Part shown: one piece after another, positions 17,450 to 26,542 of the stretch
Layout of the letters: each line of letters begins with the position of its first letter
Numbering within the stretch: the stretch's first letter is position 1
NCBI GenBank assembly: GCA_900541465.1
Contig: UQJY01000003.1
Span: 32,529 to 96,528 of the forward strand
DNA from: an uncultured Fusobacterium sp.
Lineage (GTDB): Bacteria > Fusobacteriota > Fusobacteriia > Fusobacteriales > Fusobacteriaceae
Length of the DNA: 64,000 nucleotides
Direction: 5' to 3'
Position numbers and translations under genes: made by a program
The notes under the pieces: model-generated
What the model was told of the DNA's origin: nothing
Databases searched by the model: none
Seen by the model: only the letters and a program-made list of their open reading frames with translations

Positions 17450-17752
17450 ATGAACAGCAGACAAAGAGAATTTTTAAGAAAAGCAGCACATGATTTAGAA
17501 CCTATGGTAAGATTAGGAAAAGACGGATTTACAGATAATCAGGCTCAAAGTATATTAGAAGTAATTGAGTCAAGAGAACTTATAAAAGTTAAAATCCTTC
17601 AAAACTCAAAAGAAGAAAAAGCAGAAGTTGCAAAAAAAATAGAAGAAAAAACAGGTTGTGAAGTTGTTGGAATTATAGGAAAAACAATAATTCTTTATAA
17701 ACCAAATACAGAAAAACCAAAAATTTCTTTAGAAGTAGATGCTATAAAATAA
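17450..17752 (+). CDS. yhbY: YhbY/CRS1-family ribosome-associated RNA-binding protein
   Basis: 100 residues, family length. The CRM-domain signature is clear: RKAAHDLEPMVRLGKDGFTDNQ and the GxxG-like loop VGIIGKTIILYKP. YhbY proteins associate with pre-50S particles. A strong GAGGAG precedes the ATG. It follows RNase J, another RNA-metabolism gene. Confidence 0.9.
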   Translation: MNSRQREFLRKAAHDLEPMVRLGKDGFTDNQAQSILEVIESRELIKVKILQNSKEEKAEVAKKIEEKTGCEVVGIIGKTIILYKPNTEKPKISLEVDAIK

Positions 17753-17776
17753 TAAAAAATAAAGAAGGCAGAAATT

Positions 17777-18241
17777 ATGAATGAAGCGGGAATTATTTTG
17801 GGAAATAAAATTTTAGACGTAGTATTTATTGCCTGGTTTATTGCCCAGTTTTATAAAGTTCTGACAAGTATTTTTGTTGAGAAAAAATTCAATATAAAAA
17901 GATTTTACGAAACAGGGGGAATGCCCAGCTCTCACTCTTCAACTGTATCATGTCTTGCTGCATGTACAGGAATAATTTATGGGAAAGAGAGCGGTTATTT
18001 TGCTGTGTCTGTAATTCTTGCTGTTATTGTAATGTATGATGCAATGGGAATAAGACGTGCAGCTGGGAAACAGGCTGGAGTTTTAAACAGAATGATGGAT
18101 AAACTTTCTGATAAAATCGGTGAGATGTTCCATGATGAAAAATTAAAAGAGCTGTTGGGACACACACAGCTGGAAGTTTTTGCGGGTATGATATTAGGGG
18201 TTGTAGTAGCTTTTATTTTTAAAGACTATTTAATTTCATAG
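17777..18241 (+). CDS. Divergent PAP2 family (DUF212) membrane protein
   Basis: 154 residues with about four membrane segments. GGMPSSHSSTVSCLA (about 52-66) and YDAMGIRRAAGKQA (about 95-108) are the signature of DUF212 proteins, remote relatives of PAP2 lipid phosphatases. The GMPSSHS histidine/serine motif hints at phosphate-ester chemistry in the membrane, but activity is not established for this family. It precedes dxs by 18 bp. Confidence 0.85.
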   Translation: MNEAGIILGNKILDVVFIAWFIAQFYKVLTSIFVEKKFNIKRFYETGGMPSSHSSTVSCLAACTGIIYGKESGYFAVSVILAVIVMYDAMGIRRAAGKQAGVLNRMMDKLSDKIGEMFHDEKLKELLGHTQLEVFAGMILGVVVAFIFKDYLIS

Positions 18242-18259
18242 CAAAAGGCGGAAAGAACA

Positions 18260-20065
18260 ATGAATTTGGATAATATGACACTGGAAAACTTAAATAAGCT
18301 ATGTAGTGACATAAGAGAAAAAATTATAGATGTGGTTTTAAAAAACGGAGGACACCTTGCATCTAATCTTGGTGTTGTAGAACTTACTGTTGCTCTTAAA
18401 AAAGTTTTTAATGACAATGAGAAAAATAGAATTTTATTTGATGTAGGACACCAGGCCTATGTTTATAAAATTCTTACAGGACGTGAGGAAAATTTTTCAA
18501 CTTTAAGAACTTACAAAGGACTTGGTCCGTTTTTAGATCCAAAAGAAAGCAGTGAAGACTATTTTATAAGCGGACATGCAGGAAGTGCATTATCTGCCGG
18601 CTGCGGAATAGCTTATGCAGAACCAGAGGTAAGAGTAATAGTTGTAGTGGGAGATGCTTCAATAGCAAACGGCCATTCACTGGAAGCTCTTAATAACATG
18701 GGAAATTTGAAAAATATGATAGTCGTTTTAAATGATAATGATATGTCTATAGGAAAGAGTGTAGGTTCTCTTTCAAATTTTTTCAGCAGAATGATTTCCA
18801 GCAGAATGTACATGAATGTAAAGAAAGATGTAAAAAATATAATTGACAGGGGAAAATTTGGAAGAAAAGTAAAAAATACTTTAGGACGTGCAGAACACTC
18901 TATAAAAAATTTCTTTCTTCCAATGAGTATTTCTGAAAATTTAGGTTTTAAATATTTTGGAGTTGTAGACGGACATAATATGGAAGAACTCTTAAATATT
19001 TTTGAAAAAGCAAAGGAAACTGAAGGCCCTGTCTTTATCCATGTGAGAACAAAAAAAGGAAAGGGCTATAAACCTGCTGAAGAAAATAAAGAAAAATTTC
19101 ATGGTGTCAGCCCTTATAATCCTTTTAAAGTTGAAGGGCAGAAAACATATTCTGATATTTTTGGAGAAAAACTTGTTTCTATGGCTGAAACAGATAAAGA
19201 TATTTATGCAATATCAGCTGGAATGGTAAAGGGAACAGGTCTTAAAGAATTTTTTGAAAAATATCCTGAAAGAAGTATTGATGTGGGAATTGCAGAAGGG
19301 CATGGAGTAACTTTTGCAGCAGGTCTTGCAATTTCTGGGAAAAAACCTTATTATGCAGTTTATTCTACATTTCTTTCAAGAGGAGTGGGGCAGCTTATAC
19401 ATGATGTCTCTCTGCAGAATCTTCCTGTGAGATTTATGATAGACAGAGCAGGAATTGTTGGGGAAGATGGAAAGACACACCACGGAATATATGATGTGCC
19501 TTTTATGCTTTCAATACCAAACTTTACAATTATTGCTCCGACAACTAAAAAGGAATTGGAAGAAGTGCTTGAATTTTCACAAAATTATAACTCTCCAATA
19601 GGAATAAGATATTCTAAAGAGAATGGTTTTGATATAGAAGGAGATAAGCCTTTTGTTCTTGGAAAATGGAGAGAGATAAGAAAAGGTGAAAAAAATCTTT
19701 ATATAGGAACAGGCTCAATGTTAAAAGAAATTTTAGATGTGGAAAAAATTTTAAAAGAAAAAGGAATTTCCGGAACAATAGTGAGTGCTGCTTCAATAAA
19801 GCCTATGGATACAGAATACATAAATAAAAATTTTGAAAAATATGATAACATAATTGTTCTGGAAGAAAGTTATTTTAAAAATTCTTTTGGAAGTGAAATT
19901 ATAGATTATATAAATAGTTCAAAAATAAACAGGAAAATAATTAAAATCGGAATAGAAACAGGAGCTGTTCCTCATGGAAAAAGAGGAATACTTCTTGAGG
20001 AGTATGGATTAAGAGGACTAAAATTAGTGGAAAGAATAGAAGGTAAAATTAATGGGGAAAGCTAA
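18260..20065 (+). CDS. dxs: 1-deoxy-D-xylulose-5-phosphate synthase
   Basis: 601 residues. The thiamine-diphosphate motif is seen as GDASIANGHSLEALNN (near 131-146), with FDVGHQAYVYKILTGR before it, and the transketolase pyrimidine and C-terminal domains (DRAGIVGEDGKTHHG, GAVPHGKRGILLEE) after. DXS condenses pyruvate with glyceraldehyde-3-phosphate, the first step of the MEP isoprenoid pathway. It is slightly shorter than the usual 620 residues. Its end overlaps the HD-domain gene by 14 bp. Confidence 0.95.
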   Translation: MNLDNMTLENLNKLCSDIREKIIDVVLKNGGHLASNLGVVELTVALKKVFNDNEKNRILFDVGHQAYVYKILTGREENFSTLRTYKGLGPFLDPKESSEDYFISGHAGSALSAGCGIAYAEPEVRVIVVVGDASIANGHSLEALNNMGNLKNMIVVLNDNDMSIGKSVGSLSNFFSRMISSRMYMNVKKDVKNIIDRGKFGRKVKNTLGRAEHSIKNFFLPMSISENLGFKYFGVVDGHNMEELLNIFEKAKETEGPVFIHVRTKKGKGYKPAEENKEKFHGVSPYNPFKVEGQKTYSDIFGEKLVSMAETDKDIYAISAGMVKGTGLKEFFEKYPERSIDVGIAEGHGVTFAAGLAISGKKPYYAVYSTFLSRGVGQLIHDVSLQNLPVRFMIDRAGIVGEDGKTHHGIYDVPFMLSIPNFTIIAPTTKKELEEVLEFSQNYNSPIGIRYSKENGFDIEGDKPFVLGKWREIRKGEKNLYIGTGSMLKEILDVEKILKEKGISGTIVSAASIKPMDTEYINKNFEKYDNIIVLEESYFKNSFGSEIIDYINSSKINRKIIKIGIETGAVPHGKRGILLEEYGLRGLKLVERIEGKINGES

Positions 20066-20903
20066 TGAAAAAGCATTAGAGTTTATAAACGTACTTGTGA
20101 ACAATGACATGGTTGGAGAACTTGAAAATCATGATGACCAAGGGGTAAAAGTAAGTGCACATACATATGATGTGCTTAAAGTATCCATTGATGAAATAAG
20201 AAGAGATTACAGTGATTTTGATGAAGCAAAAAGATTTATAGATTTTTTTGCAATAATAGTCGGGGTAATAATTCACGATTTGAGCAAAGGAAGTATAAGA
20301 AAAACTTCTGAGACAATGTCTCATTCTCAAATGATGCTTAAAAAACCTGATTATATTATGAAAGAAGCTGATTCTCTTTTAACAGAAGTTGAAAATCAGA
20401 CAGGATTAAAAATAAAAGAGAGCATAAGAAAAAATATTACTCACATTGTTGTATCCCATCACGGAAGATGGGGAAAAATTGCTCCGAACACAAGAGAAGC
20501 CCACATAGTTCACAGAGCTGATATGTATTCAGCAAAATATCACAGAATAAATCCAATAGGTGCAAATGAAATTTTAGAAGCACTGTGCATGGGAGAAAAT
20601 CTTGTTGAAGTGAGCAAAAGATTTATGTGCACAACAGGAGTTATAAAAGACAGACTTAAAAGAGCCAAGATGGAGCTTAGACTTAAAAATACAAAACACC
20701 TTATAAATTATTACAAAAAAACAAGAAAAGTTCCTATCGGGGATAATTTTTTTACAAAGAGAGTGAAAGAAACAGCAAAACTTATAGCAGCTGTTGATAA
20801 AAAAGGGTTCAAAAAACTTATTCTTACAAATCAGCTTTTAGATTACCTTGTTGACAGTGAAATTTTTGAACCTGCAGGAGAAGAAAATGAAAGAAAGAAT
20901 TGA
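20052..20903 (+). CDS. HD-domain putative phosphohydrolase
   Basis: 283 residues. Metal-binding residues typical of HD proteins are visible: an early His (SAHTYDV, near 37), IIHDLSKGS (near 75-83) and HIVVSHHGRWG (near 134-144), then HRADMYSAKY. The C-terminal third is basic. The start lies within dxs after GAAGG. The substrate (nucleotide or other phosphate ester) cannot be read. Its 3' end overlaps tlyA. Confidence 0.72.
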   Translation: MGKANEKALEFINVLVNNDMVGELENHDDQGVKVSAHTYDVLKVSIDEIRRDYSDFDEAKRFIDFFAIIVGVIIHDLSKGSIRKTSETMSHSQMMLKKPDYIMKEADSLLTEVENQTGLKIKESIRKNITHIVVSHHGRWGKIAPNTREAHIVHRADMYSAKYHRINPIGANEILEALCMGENLVEVSKRFMCTTGVIKDRLKRAKMELRLKNTKHLINYYKKTRKVPIGDNFFTKRVKETAKLIAAVDKKGFKKLILTNQLLDYLVDSEIFEPAGEENERKN

Positions 20904-21702
20904 TGTTCTTTTAGTGCAGAACGGTTTTTTTGAAGATATTGAAAAAGCAAAAAGAGCTGTCATGGCAGGAATAGTTCTTGTTAATGATATGAAAATAGAA
21001 AAACCGGGAACACAGATAAAAATAGATGATGACAAAGAGCTTAATATAAGAATAAAAGGAAAATCTTTTAAATATGTAAGCCGCGGAGGATTAAAACTTG
21101 AAAAGGCTGTAAAAGTTTTCGGGCTTGATTTTGCCGGTAAAAAAGTTTTAGATGTAGGTTCTTCAACGGGAGGATTTACAGACTGTGCTTTATCTTTTGG
21201 GGCGGAGCATGTTTATGCTGTAGATGTAGGAACAAATCAGCTTGATTGGAAACTTCGTAATGATGAAAGAGTTACTTCTATAGAAAACAGACATATAAGA
21301 GATTTGACACTGGAAGAAATTAATAATTCAGAGATAGACTTTATTGTTATGGATGTATCTTTTATATCAATAACAAATGTTTTTGATTCTTTGAAAAAAT
21401 TTTTTAAAGCTGATACAAAACTTATGGCACTTATAAAACCGCAGTTTGAAGTTGAAAAAGAGATGATAGCAAAGGGCGGAATAGTAAGAGATAAAAAAAA
21501 TCAGATTTTTGCAGTTGAAAGAGTTATAAAAGAAGCGGAAAAACATGGATTGTATTTAGAAAAATTAGATTTTTCTCCTATAAAAGGCGGAAAAGGAAAT
21601 TCTGAATATATATCATTGTTTGGTTTGGAAAAGAAAGATAATGCAGATATAAATATAGAGAACATTGTTGAATTATGTGAAAACTTAGGGGGAGCATTAT
21701 AA
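20887..21702 (+). CDS. tlyA: TlyA family rRNA methyltransferase
   Basis: 271 residues from the ATG at 20887, preferred because GGAG lies 6 bp upstream and the S4 domain then starts at residue 1; the frame is open further upstream. An S4 RNA-binding domain (MKERIDVLLVQNGFFEDIEKAKRAVMAG) is followed by an FtsJ-like methyltransferase (SRGGLKLEKAV, VLDVGSSTGGFTDCAL, VMDVSFISIT, LIKPQFE). TlyA enzymes 2'-O-methylate rRNA. It overlaps ctpA by one base. Confidence 0.93.
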   Translation: MKERIDVLLVQNGFFEDIEKAKRAVMAGIVLVNDMKIEKPGTQIKIDDDKELNIRIKGKSFKYVSRGGLKLEKAVKVFGLDFAGKKVLDVGSSTGGFTDCALSFGAEHVYAVDVGTNQLDWKLRNDERVTSIENRHIRDLTLEEINNSEIDFIVMDVSFISITNVFDSLKKFFKADTKLMALIKPQFEVEKEMIAKGGIVRDKKNQIFAVERVIKEAEKHGLYLEKLDFSPIKGGKGNSEYISLFGLEKKDNADINIENIVELCENLGGAL

Positions 21703-22985
21703 TGAAAAATTTAAAGAAATTTATGGCAGCAGCTTTTATTATGCTTGTGCCTTTAAATGTGTCAGCCAAAGAAAAAGAAGTTAAAACAGGATTTATGAGC
21801 AATGTCAGAGAACTGAAAGAGATTTCAGATATTATGGATATCATTCAGGAAAACTTTGTAGGAGATAAAAAACTTGATAAGACAATTCTTATGCAGGGAG
21901 CTGTAAAAGGAATGATTGAAACTCTTGATGACCCTCACTCAAATTATTTTTCAAAAGAGGGAATGGAAGACCTTGAGGGAAAAATAAAAGGTGAATATTC
22001 AGGAGTTGGAATGATAATAAGAAAATCTTCAGGAGAGCCTGTAATGGTAGAACTTCTTATAGAGGGAACACCTGCATTCAGAGCTGGAATAAGACCTAAA
22101 GACAAACTTATTTCAATAGATGGAAACCAAACTTACAATATGGATCTTGAAGAAGCATCAAAACTTTTAAAAGGAAAAAGCGGAACAACTGTAAAAGTTC
22201 AAATTTATAAAGAATCAGAAAAGAAAACAAAGGATATTGTTCTTAAAAGAGAAACAATAAAACTTGAAAATGTAAGCAGTAAAATGCTTAATAATAAAGT
22301 CGGGTATATAAAACTTACTCAATTTGGAGATGACGTTGATGTCCAAGTGGCAAAAAGTCTGGAAAAACTTCAGGCAGATGGAATGAGAGGACTTATTTTT
22401 GACCTTAGAAACAATCCCGGAGGAAGAATAGACCAAGCTATAAAAATTGGTTCAATGTTCATTAAAGAGGGAGTTATTGTAAGCGAGAGAACAAAAGACG
22501 GAAAAGAAACTATAAATATGAGAGAAGGAAAATATTACGGGGATTTCCCTCTTGTTATTCTTATTAATGAAGGAAGTGCCTCTGCTTCTGAAATAGTTGC
22601 AGGAGCTGTAAGAGATTATAAGAGAGGGCTTCTTGTGGGAGAAAAAAGTTTCGGTAAAGGAAGCGTGCAGGTTCTTCTTCCGCTTCCAGACGGAGATGGA
22701 ATAAAACTTACAATAGCAAAATATTACACTCCAAAAGGAGAAAATATTCATGGTAAAGGAATAAATCCTGATATAGTTATAGAAGAAGATGAAGATTATC
22801 TTTTCTATGACGGGCTTGTTACAAATATAGATGAAAAAGAGCAGGCAGAAAGCAAAAAAAGAATTCTTAATGATGTAGTTGGAAAAGAAGAAGCTGAAAA
22901 ACTTGCAAAGAGACAGGATAAACAGCTTCAACAGGCAGAGGCTGCAATAGATTCAATGCTTAAAGAGAGAGAAAGTCAAAAATAA
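21702..22985 (+). CDS. ctpA: Carboxy-terminal processing peptidase (S41 family)
   Basis: 427 residues. An N-terminal signal peptide or anchor (about 1-22, ending VSA) targets it to the periplasm. A PDZ domain spans about 95-175. The S41 catalytic Ser is in NEGSASASE (near 293) and Lys in GEKSFGKGSVQ (near 318). It trims C termini of envelope proteins. A charged Lys/Gln tail ends the protein. Its start overlaps the tlyA stop (TAATG). The following 94 bp contain a dispersed repeat. Confidence 0.94.
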   Translation: MKNLKKFMAAAFIMLVPLNVSAKEKEVKTGFMSNVRELKEISDIMDIIQENFVGDKKLDKTILMQGAVKGMIETLDDPHSNYFSKEGMEDLEGKIKGEYSGVGMIIRKSSGEPVMVELLIEGTPAFRAGIRPKDKLISIDGNQTYNMDLEEASKLLKGKSGTTVKVQIYKESEKKTKDIVLKRETIKLENVSSKMLNNKVGYIKLTQFGDDVDVQVAKSLEKLQADGMRGLIFDLRNNPGGRIDQAIKIGSMFIKEGVIVSERTKDGKETINMREGKYYGDFPLVILINEGSASASEIVAGAVRDYKRGLLVGEKSFGKGSVQVLLPLPDGDGIKLTIAKYYTPKGENIHGKGINPDIVIEEDEDYLFYDGLVTNIDEKEQAESKKRILNDVVGKEEAEKLAKRQDKQLQQAEAAIDSMLKERESQK

Positions 22986-22988
22986 ATT

Positions 22989-23059
22989 TTATTCATTTTC
23001 TTTGAGCAGTCAAAGAAAACAAACCAAAAGAAACCTGCTCTGCTGATAAAAAATATTTT
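22989..23059 (+). repeat. Dispersed intergenic repeat, copy A
   Basis: About 60 of 71 bases match a second copy at 49322-49393 by eye. Each has an inverted repeat ending in CTTTG...CAAAG (here 9-bp arms TTTTCTTTG / CAAAGAAAA) followed by ACCAAAAGAAA and CTGCTGAT. It lies between ctpA and rsmI. Confidence 0.75.
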
Positions 23060-23079
23060 AAAAAGGAAAGGCGGAATTA

Positions 23080-23820
23080 ATGTTATATATAGTGGCAACA
23101 CCAATAGGAAATCTGGAAGATATTACTTTAAGAGCTGTGAGAATATTAAAAGAGGCTGATTATATATTTGCAGAAGATACAAGAGTTACAAAAAAACTTT
23201 TAAATCATCTGGAAATAACAAATACTCTTTACAGATATGATGAACATACAAAACAACATCAAGTTGAAAATATAGTAAATCTTTTAAAAGAGGGGAAAAA
23301 TGTAGCACTTGTAACTGATGCAGGAACACCATGTATTTCAGACCCAGGATATGAAGTTGTAGATGCAGCTTTAAATGAGGGAATAAAAGTAGTTCCTATT
23401 CCCGGAGTAAGTGCCATGACAGCAGCAGCTTCAGTTGCTGGAGTTTCAATGAGAAGATTTATTTTTGAAGGTTTTCTTCCAAAGAAAAAAGGAAGACAGA
23501 CACTTCTTAAATCTTTTGCAGATGAAAAAAGAACAATAATGTTTTTTGAATCTCCTCACAGAGTTGTGAAAACTTTAAAAGATATAGAAGAGTTTATGGG
23601 AGTAAAAAATATTGTTCTTGTAAGAGAAATCACAAAAATTTATGAGGAAATTATAAGAGGAACAACAACAGAACTTATAGAAAAATTTGAAAAACAGACT
23701 TTAAAAGGAGAGTTTGTTATAATCGTAAGAGGAAATGAGCAGGAAGAGAAAAAAGAAAAAGTAAATAAATATGCTAAAGACGATTATGAGGAAGAGGATA
23801 ACTACGAAGACGAGGAATAG
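23080..23820 (+). CDS. rsmI: 16S rRNA (cytidine-1402-2'-O)-methyltransferase RsmI
   Basis: 246 residues. It is a tetrapyrrole-methylase fold enzyme: YIVATPIGNLEDITLRAV at the N terminus, AEDTRVTKKLL, DAGTPCISDPGY and PGVSAMTAAASVAG follow. It 2'-O-methylates C1402 in 16S rRNA. The last 30 residues are very acidic, beyond the usual core. It follows a good GGCGGA ribosome site and precedes rbgA by 12 bp. Confidence 0.95.
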   Translation: MLYIVATPIGNLEDITLRAVRILKEADYIFAEDTRVTKKLLNHLEITNTLYRYDEHTKQHQVENIVNLLKEGKNVALVTDAGTPCISDPGYEVVDAALNEGIKVVPIPGVSAMTAAASVAGVSMRRFIFEGFLPKKKGRQTLLKSFADEKRTIMFFESPHRVVKTLKDIEEFMGVKNIVLVREITKIYEEIIRGTTTELIEKFEKQTLKGEFVIIVRGNEQEEKKEKVNKYAKDDYEEEDNYEDEE

Positions 23821-23832
23821 GAGGAATATTTT

Positions 23833-24729
23833 ATGTCAATGACAAAAATAAACTGGTATCCGGGACATATGAAAAAAACTAAAGACATGATGAAAGAGAA
23901 TATGCCCCTTATAGATATAGTTTTAGAAGTGGTAGATGCAAGAATTCCTATTTCAAGCAGAAACCCAGATATTGCAACTTTCTCAAAAAATAAAAAGAGA
24001 ATAATTGTTATAAATAAAGCAGACCTTGTAGAAAAAGAAGAGATAAATCAGTGGAGAGATTATTTTATAAAACATAATGATGCTGATGAAGTTCTTGAGC
24101 TTAGTGCAGAGACAGGATTTAATATGAGAAGACTTTATTCTATAATAGATAAAGTTGCTGCAGAAAAAAAAGAAAGAATGATGAAAAAAGGTCTTAGAAA
24201 AGTTAATACAAGACTAATGGTTGCAGGGATACCAAATGTTGGAAAATCAAGATTAATAAATAGAATTGTTGGTAAAAACAGTGCCGGTGTAGGGAATATG
24301 CCGGGATACACAAGAGGAAAACAATGGATAAGAATTAAAGAGGGATTGGAGCTTTTAGATACTCCGGGAATTTTATGGCCGAAATTTGAAGATGAAAGAG
24401 TTGGATTTAATCTTGCAATTTCAGGAGCAATAAAAGACGATATTCTTCCTATTGATGATGTTGCCTGCAAGCTTATTGATAAGATGATGAAATATGGTCT
24501 TAAAGAAAACTTAAAAAGCAGATATAAACTTCTTGATGAAGATTTTGAAGGAGTGACAGGAAACGTTATAGAAAATATCGCAAAAAGAATGCAGATGATA
24601 CAAAAGGGAGGAAATCTTAATGTTCATCAGGCAACACTTACACTTCTAAGAGATTACAGAGCAGCAAAACTTGGAAAATTTGGTTTGGATAGAGAATTAT
24701 TGTCTCAGGAGGCAAAAAATGAAAAATAG
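23833..24729 (+). CDS. rbgA: Ribosome biogenesis GTPase YlqF/RbgA
   Basis: 298 residues, a circularly permuted GTPase: NWYPGHMKKTKDMMKE at the start, NKADLVE (G4) before GIPNVGKSRLINR (G1) and DTPGILWP (G3). A C-terminal RbgA RNA-binding region follows. It assists late 50S assembly. The AGGAGG lies 12 bp before the first ATG; a second in-frame ATG two codons later is also possible. Its end overlaps nadE by 11 bp. Confidence 0.95.
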   Translation: MSMTKINWYPGHMKKTKDMMKENMPLIDIVLEVVDARIPISSRNPDIATFSKNKKRIIVINKADLVEKEEINQWRDYFIKHNDADEVLELSAETGFNMRRLYSIIDKVAAEKKERMMKKGLRKVNTRLMVAGIPNVGKSRLINRIVGKNSAGVGNMPGYTRGKQWIRIKEGLELLDTPGILWPKFEDERVGFNLAISGAIKDDILPIDDVACKLIDKMMKYGLKENLKSRYKLLDEDFEGVTGNVIENIAKRMQMIQKGGNLNVHQATLTLLRDYRAAKLGKFGLDRELLSQEAKNEK

Positions 24730-25555
24730 TGCAGCAGAAGGACTTAAATTAGATTTAAAAGCAACAGAAGAAATTTTAGTAAATTTTTTAAGAGAAGAAG
24801 TTTATAAAACTGGATTTAAAAAAGTAATTTTAGGACTTTCTGGAGGAATTGATTCTGCTCTTGTGGCATTTCTTGCAGCAAAGGCTTTTGGTCCGGAAAA
24901 TGTTTATACAGTAATGATGCCTTATAAAACTTCAAGCAGAGAAAGTGTTGAACATGCAGAACTTGTAGTGAAAGCTCTTGGAATTAACAGCAAAAAAGTT
25001 GAAATTACTCCAATGGCAGATGCTTATTTTGCAATGAATGAAGATATGTCAAGCCTTAGAAAAGGAAATTATATGGCAAGAACAAGAATGTGTGTTCTTT
25101 TTGATAATTCAGCTAAAGAGGGAGCAATGGTTCTTGGAACTTCAAATAAAACAGAAATACTTCTTGGATACAGCACACAGTTTGGAGACTCAGCTGCAGC
25201 AATAAATCCAATAGGAGATTTATATAAAGCTCAAGTGTGGGCATTGTCTGAATATATGGGAGTGCCTGGTGAAGTTGTAAATAAAAAACCAAGTGCTGAC
25301 CTTTGGGAAGGACAGACAGATGAGCAGGAGCTTGGATTTTCTTATCAGACAGCTGATGAAGTTTTATATTATTTAATTGATGAAAGATTTACACCGGAAG
25401 AAGTAATTAAAATGGGATATGATGAAAAAGTTGTAAATGCAATTATAAGAAAAATAAAATTAAGTCAGTATAAAAGAAAACTTCCTGTTATTGCAAATGT
25501 TTCAAAAAGAGGAATGGGAAATAATTTTAAATTTTCAAGAGACTGGGGAATGTAA
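24719..25555 (+). CDS. nadE: NAD synthetase (ammonia-dependent)
   Basis: 278 residues from the ATG at 24719, 6 bp after AGGAGG; the frame is open 16 codons further upstream, but that lacks a ribosome site. The PP-loop ATPase motif LGLSGGIDSALVA is near 41-53, and LGTSNKTEILLGY and PSADLWEGQTDEQELG follow. No glutaminase domain is present, so free ammonia is the nitrogen donor. It adenylates and amidates nicotinate adenine dinucleotide to NAD. Confidence 0.95.
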   Translation: MKNSAAEGLKLDLKATEEILVNFLREEVYKTGFKKVILGLSGGIDSALVAFLAAKAFGPENVYTVMMPYKTSSRESVEHAELVVKALGINSKKVEITPMADAYFAMNEDMSSLRKGNYMARTRMCVLFDNSAKEGAMVLGTSNKTEILLGYSTQFGDSAAAINPIGDLYKAQVWALSEYMGVPGEVVNKKPSADLWEGQTDEQELGFSYQTADEVLYYLIDERFTPEEVIKMGYDEKVVNAIIRKIKLSQYKRKLPVIANVSKRGMGNNFKFSRDWGM

Positions 25556-25577
25556 AAAATAAAAAAGGCAGGTATGT

Positions 25578-25982
25578 ATGAAAGAAAAAGAGGAAAAAAG
25601 CTTACTTGAAGAGTTAAAAGAGTTTGAAAAAGAGAAAGACAGAATAAGACAGATTGTCGGGAAAATCGGCGGAAAAAATAATACTCAGGTAAAAAGAGTA
25701 AACAGTCTTTTAATCGGAATGATAATAGCCCTTTTATTTATGGGTGGAGTTCTTAGAAAGATGTCTCTTGAACTTACTATGTATCTGGCTATTCTTCTTG
25801 GAATAACAAAAATAATATGGATGCTTTATGAAACAAAAAAATCAAATCACTTTCAGTTTTGGATACTAAATTCCATTGAAGTAAGAATTAATGAAATGGC
25901 AAATAAAATAAACAAAATTGAGAAAAAAATAAATGAACTTGAAAAAGAAAAGACAGAGAAAAAGGAAACGGCTGAAAAATAA
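25578..25982 (+). CDS. Membrane protein with flanking coiled coils, unknown function
   Basis: 134 residues. Charged helical ends (Lys/Glu-rich, 1-40 and 95-134) flank two hydrophobic segments (about 46-62 and 66-82). It sits between nadE and nfeD, with short gaps, so it is probably cotranscribed. I recognise no family. The topology of a membrane hairpin with two cytoplasmic coiled coils suggests a scaffold or partner for a membrane protein, perhaps the NfeD neighbour. Confidence 0.6.
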   Translation: MKEKEEKSLLEELKEFEKEKDRIRQIVGKIGGKNNTQVKRVNSLLIGMIIALLFMGGVLRKMSLELTMYLAILLGITKIIWMLYETKKSNHFQFWILNSIEVRINEMANKINKIEKKINELEKEKTEKKETAEK

Positions 25983-26013
25983 AATGAAGTAAAAAATAAA
26001 GGGAGATGATGGT

Positions 26014-26421
26014 ATGTTAATATGGCTTGTGGCAGCAGTGCTGTTTTTTATAGTTGAGGCAGCAGTGCCGGGACTTGTGTCTGTGTGGTTTGGAATGGCC
26101 GCAGTTGTTACAATGCTTGTATCTCCTTTTGTGAAAAATTTTCTTTATGAATTTTATATTTTTATAATTCTTTCTGGAATACTTTTCTTTTTTACAAGAA
26201 AAATTGCAAAATCTTGGAAAGAAAAGAGAAAAGATAAGCTGGACAGAATAAGAGGAACGGTTGTTGAGGTAAAAAGCATAAACGACAAAGGGCTGTATGA
26301 GATTTATCTTGACGGAAAAAACTGGACAGGAAAAAGCAGTGACTCTCTTGAGGTCGGTGAAAAAGTTCAGGTAGTTGATATTGAAGGAATAAAGCTTGTT
26401 TTAAAAAAACTTGAAAAATAG
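26014..26421 (+). CDS. NfeD family membrane protein
   Basis: 135 residues: two to three N-terminal hydrophobic segments (about 1-62) including AAVPGLVSVWFGMAA, then a soluble OB-fold domain (RGTVVEVKSINDKGLYEIYLDGKNWTGKS...VVDIEGIKLVLKK). This is the short NfeD type usually paired with a stomatin/flotillin or NfeD1 partner, but none is adjacent here. It closes the long plus-strand run. Confidence 0.85.
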   Translation: MLIWLVAAVLFFIVEAAVPGLVSVWFGMAAVVTMLVSPFVKNFLYEFYIFIILSGILFFFTRKIAKSWKEKRKDKLDRIRGTVVEVKSINDKGLYEIYLDGKNWTGKSSDSLEVGEKVQVVDIEGIKLVLKKLEK

Positions 26422-26437
26422 AATAGAATTTTTATAC

Positions 26438-26467
26438 AGGGGACTTTAACAGGTCCTCTTTTTTTAT
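26438..26467 (+). terminator. Terminator of the housekeeping run
   Basis: Stem AGGGGAC (26438-26444) with GTCCTCT (26453-26459), one G-U pair, then a T9 tract. It is the first convincing hairpin terminator after 8.1 kb. Confidence 0.82.
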
Positions 26468-26542
26468 ACAGAGATTTTACAAAATATAAATATTTTTTAA
26501 ACTTCAACGTTATATACTTTTCACATGAAAAGGAGGTAGAAA

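Noticed and set aside
20848..20886. Upstream in-frame start for tlyA
   Set aside because: No ribosome site there, and it would add residues before the conserved S4 start.
22452..22931. 159-codon frame opposite ctpA
   Set aside because: Antisense shadow without start signal.
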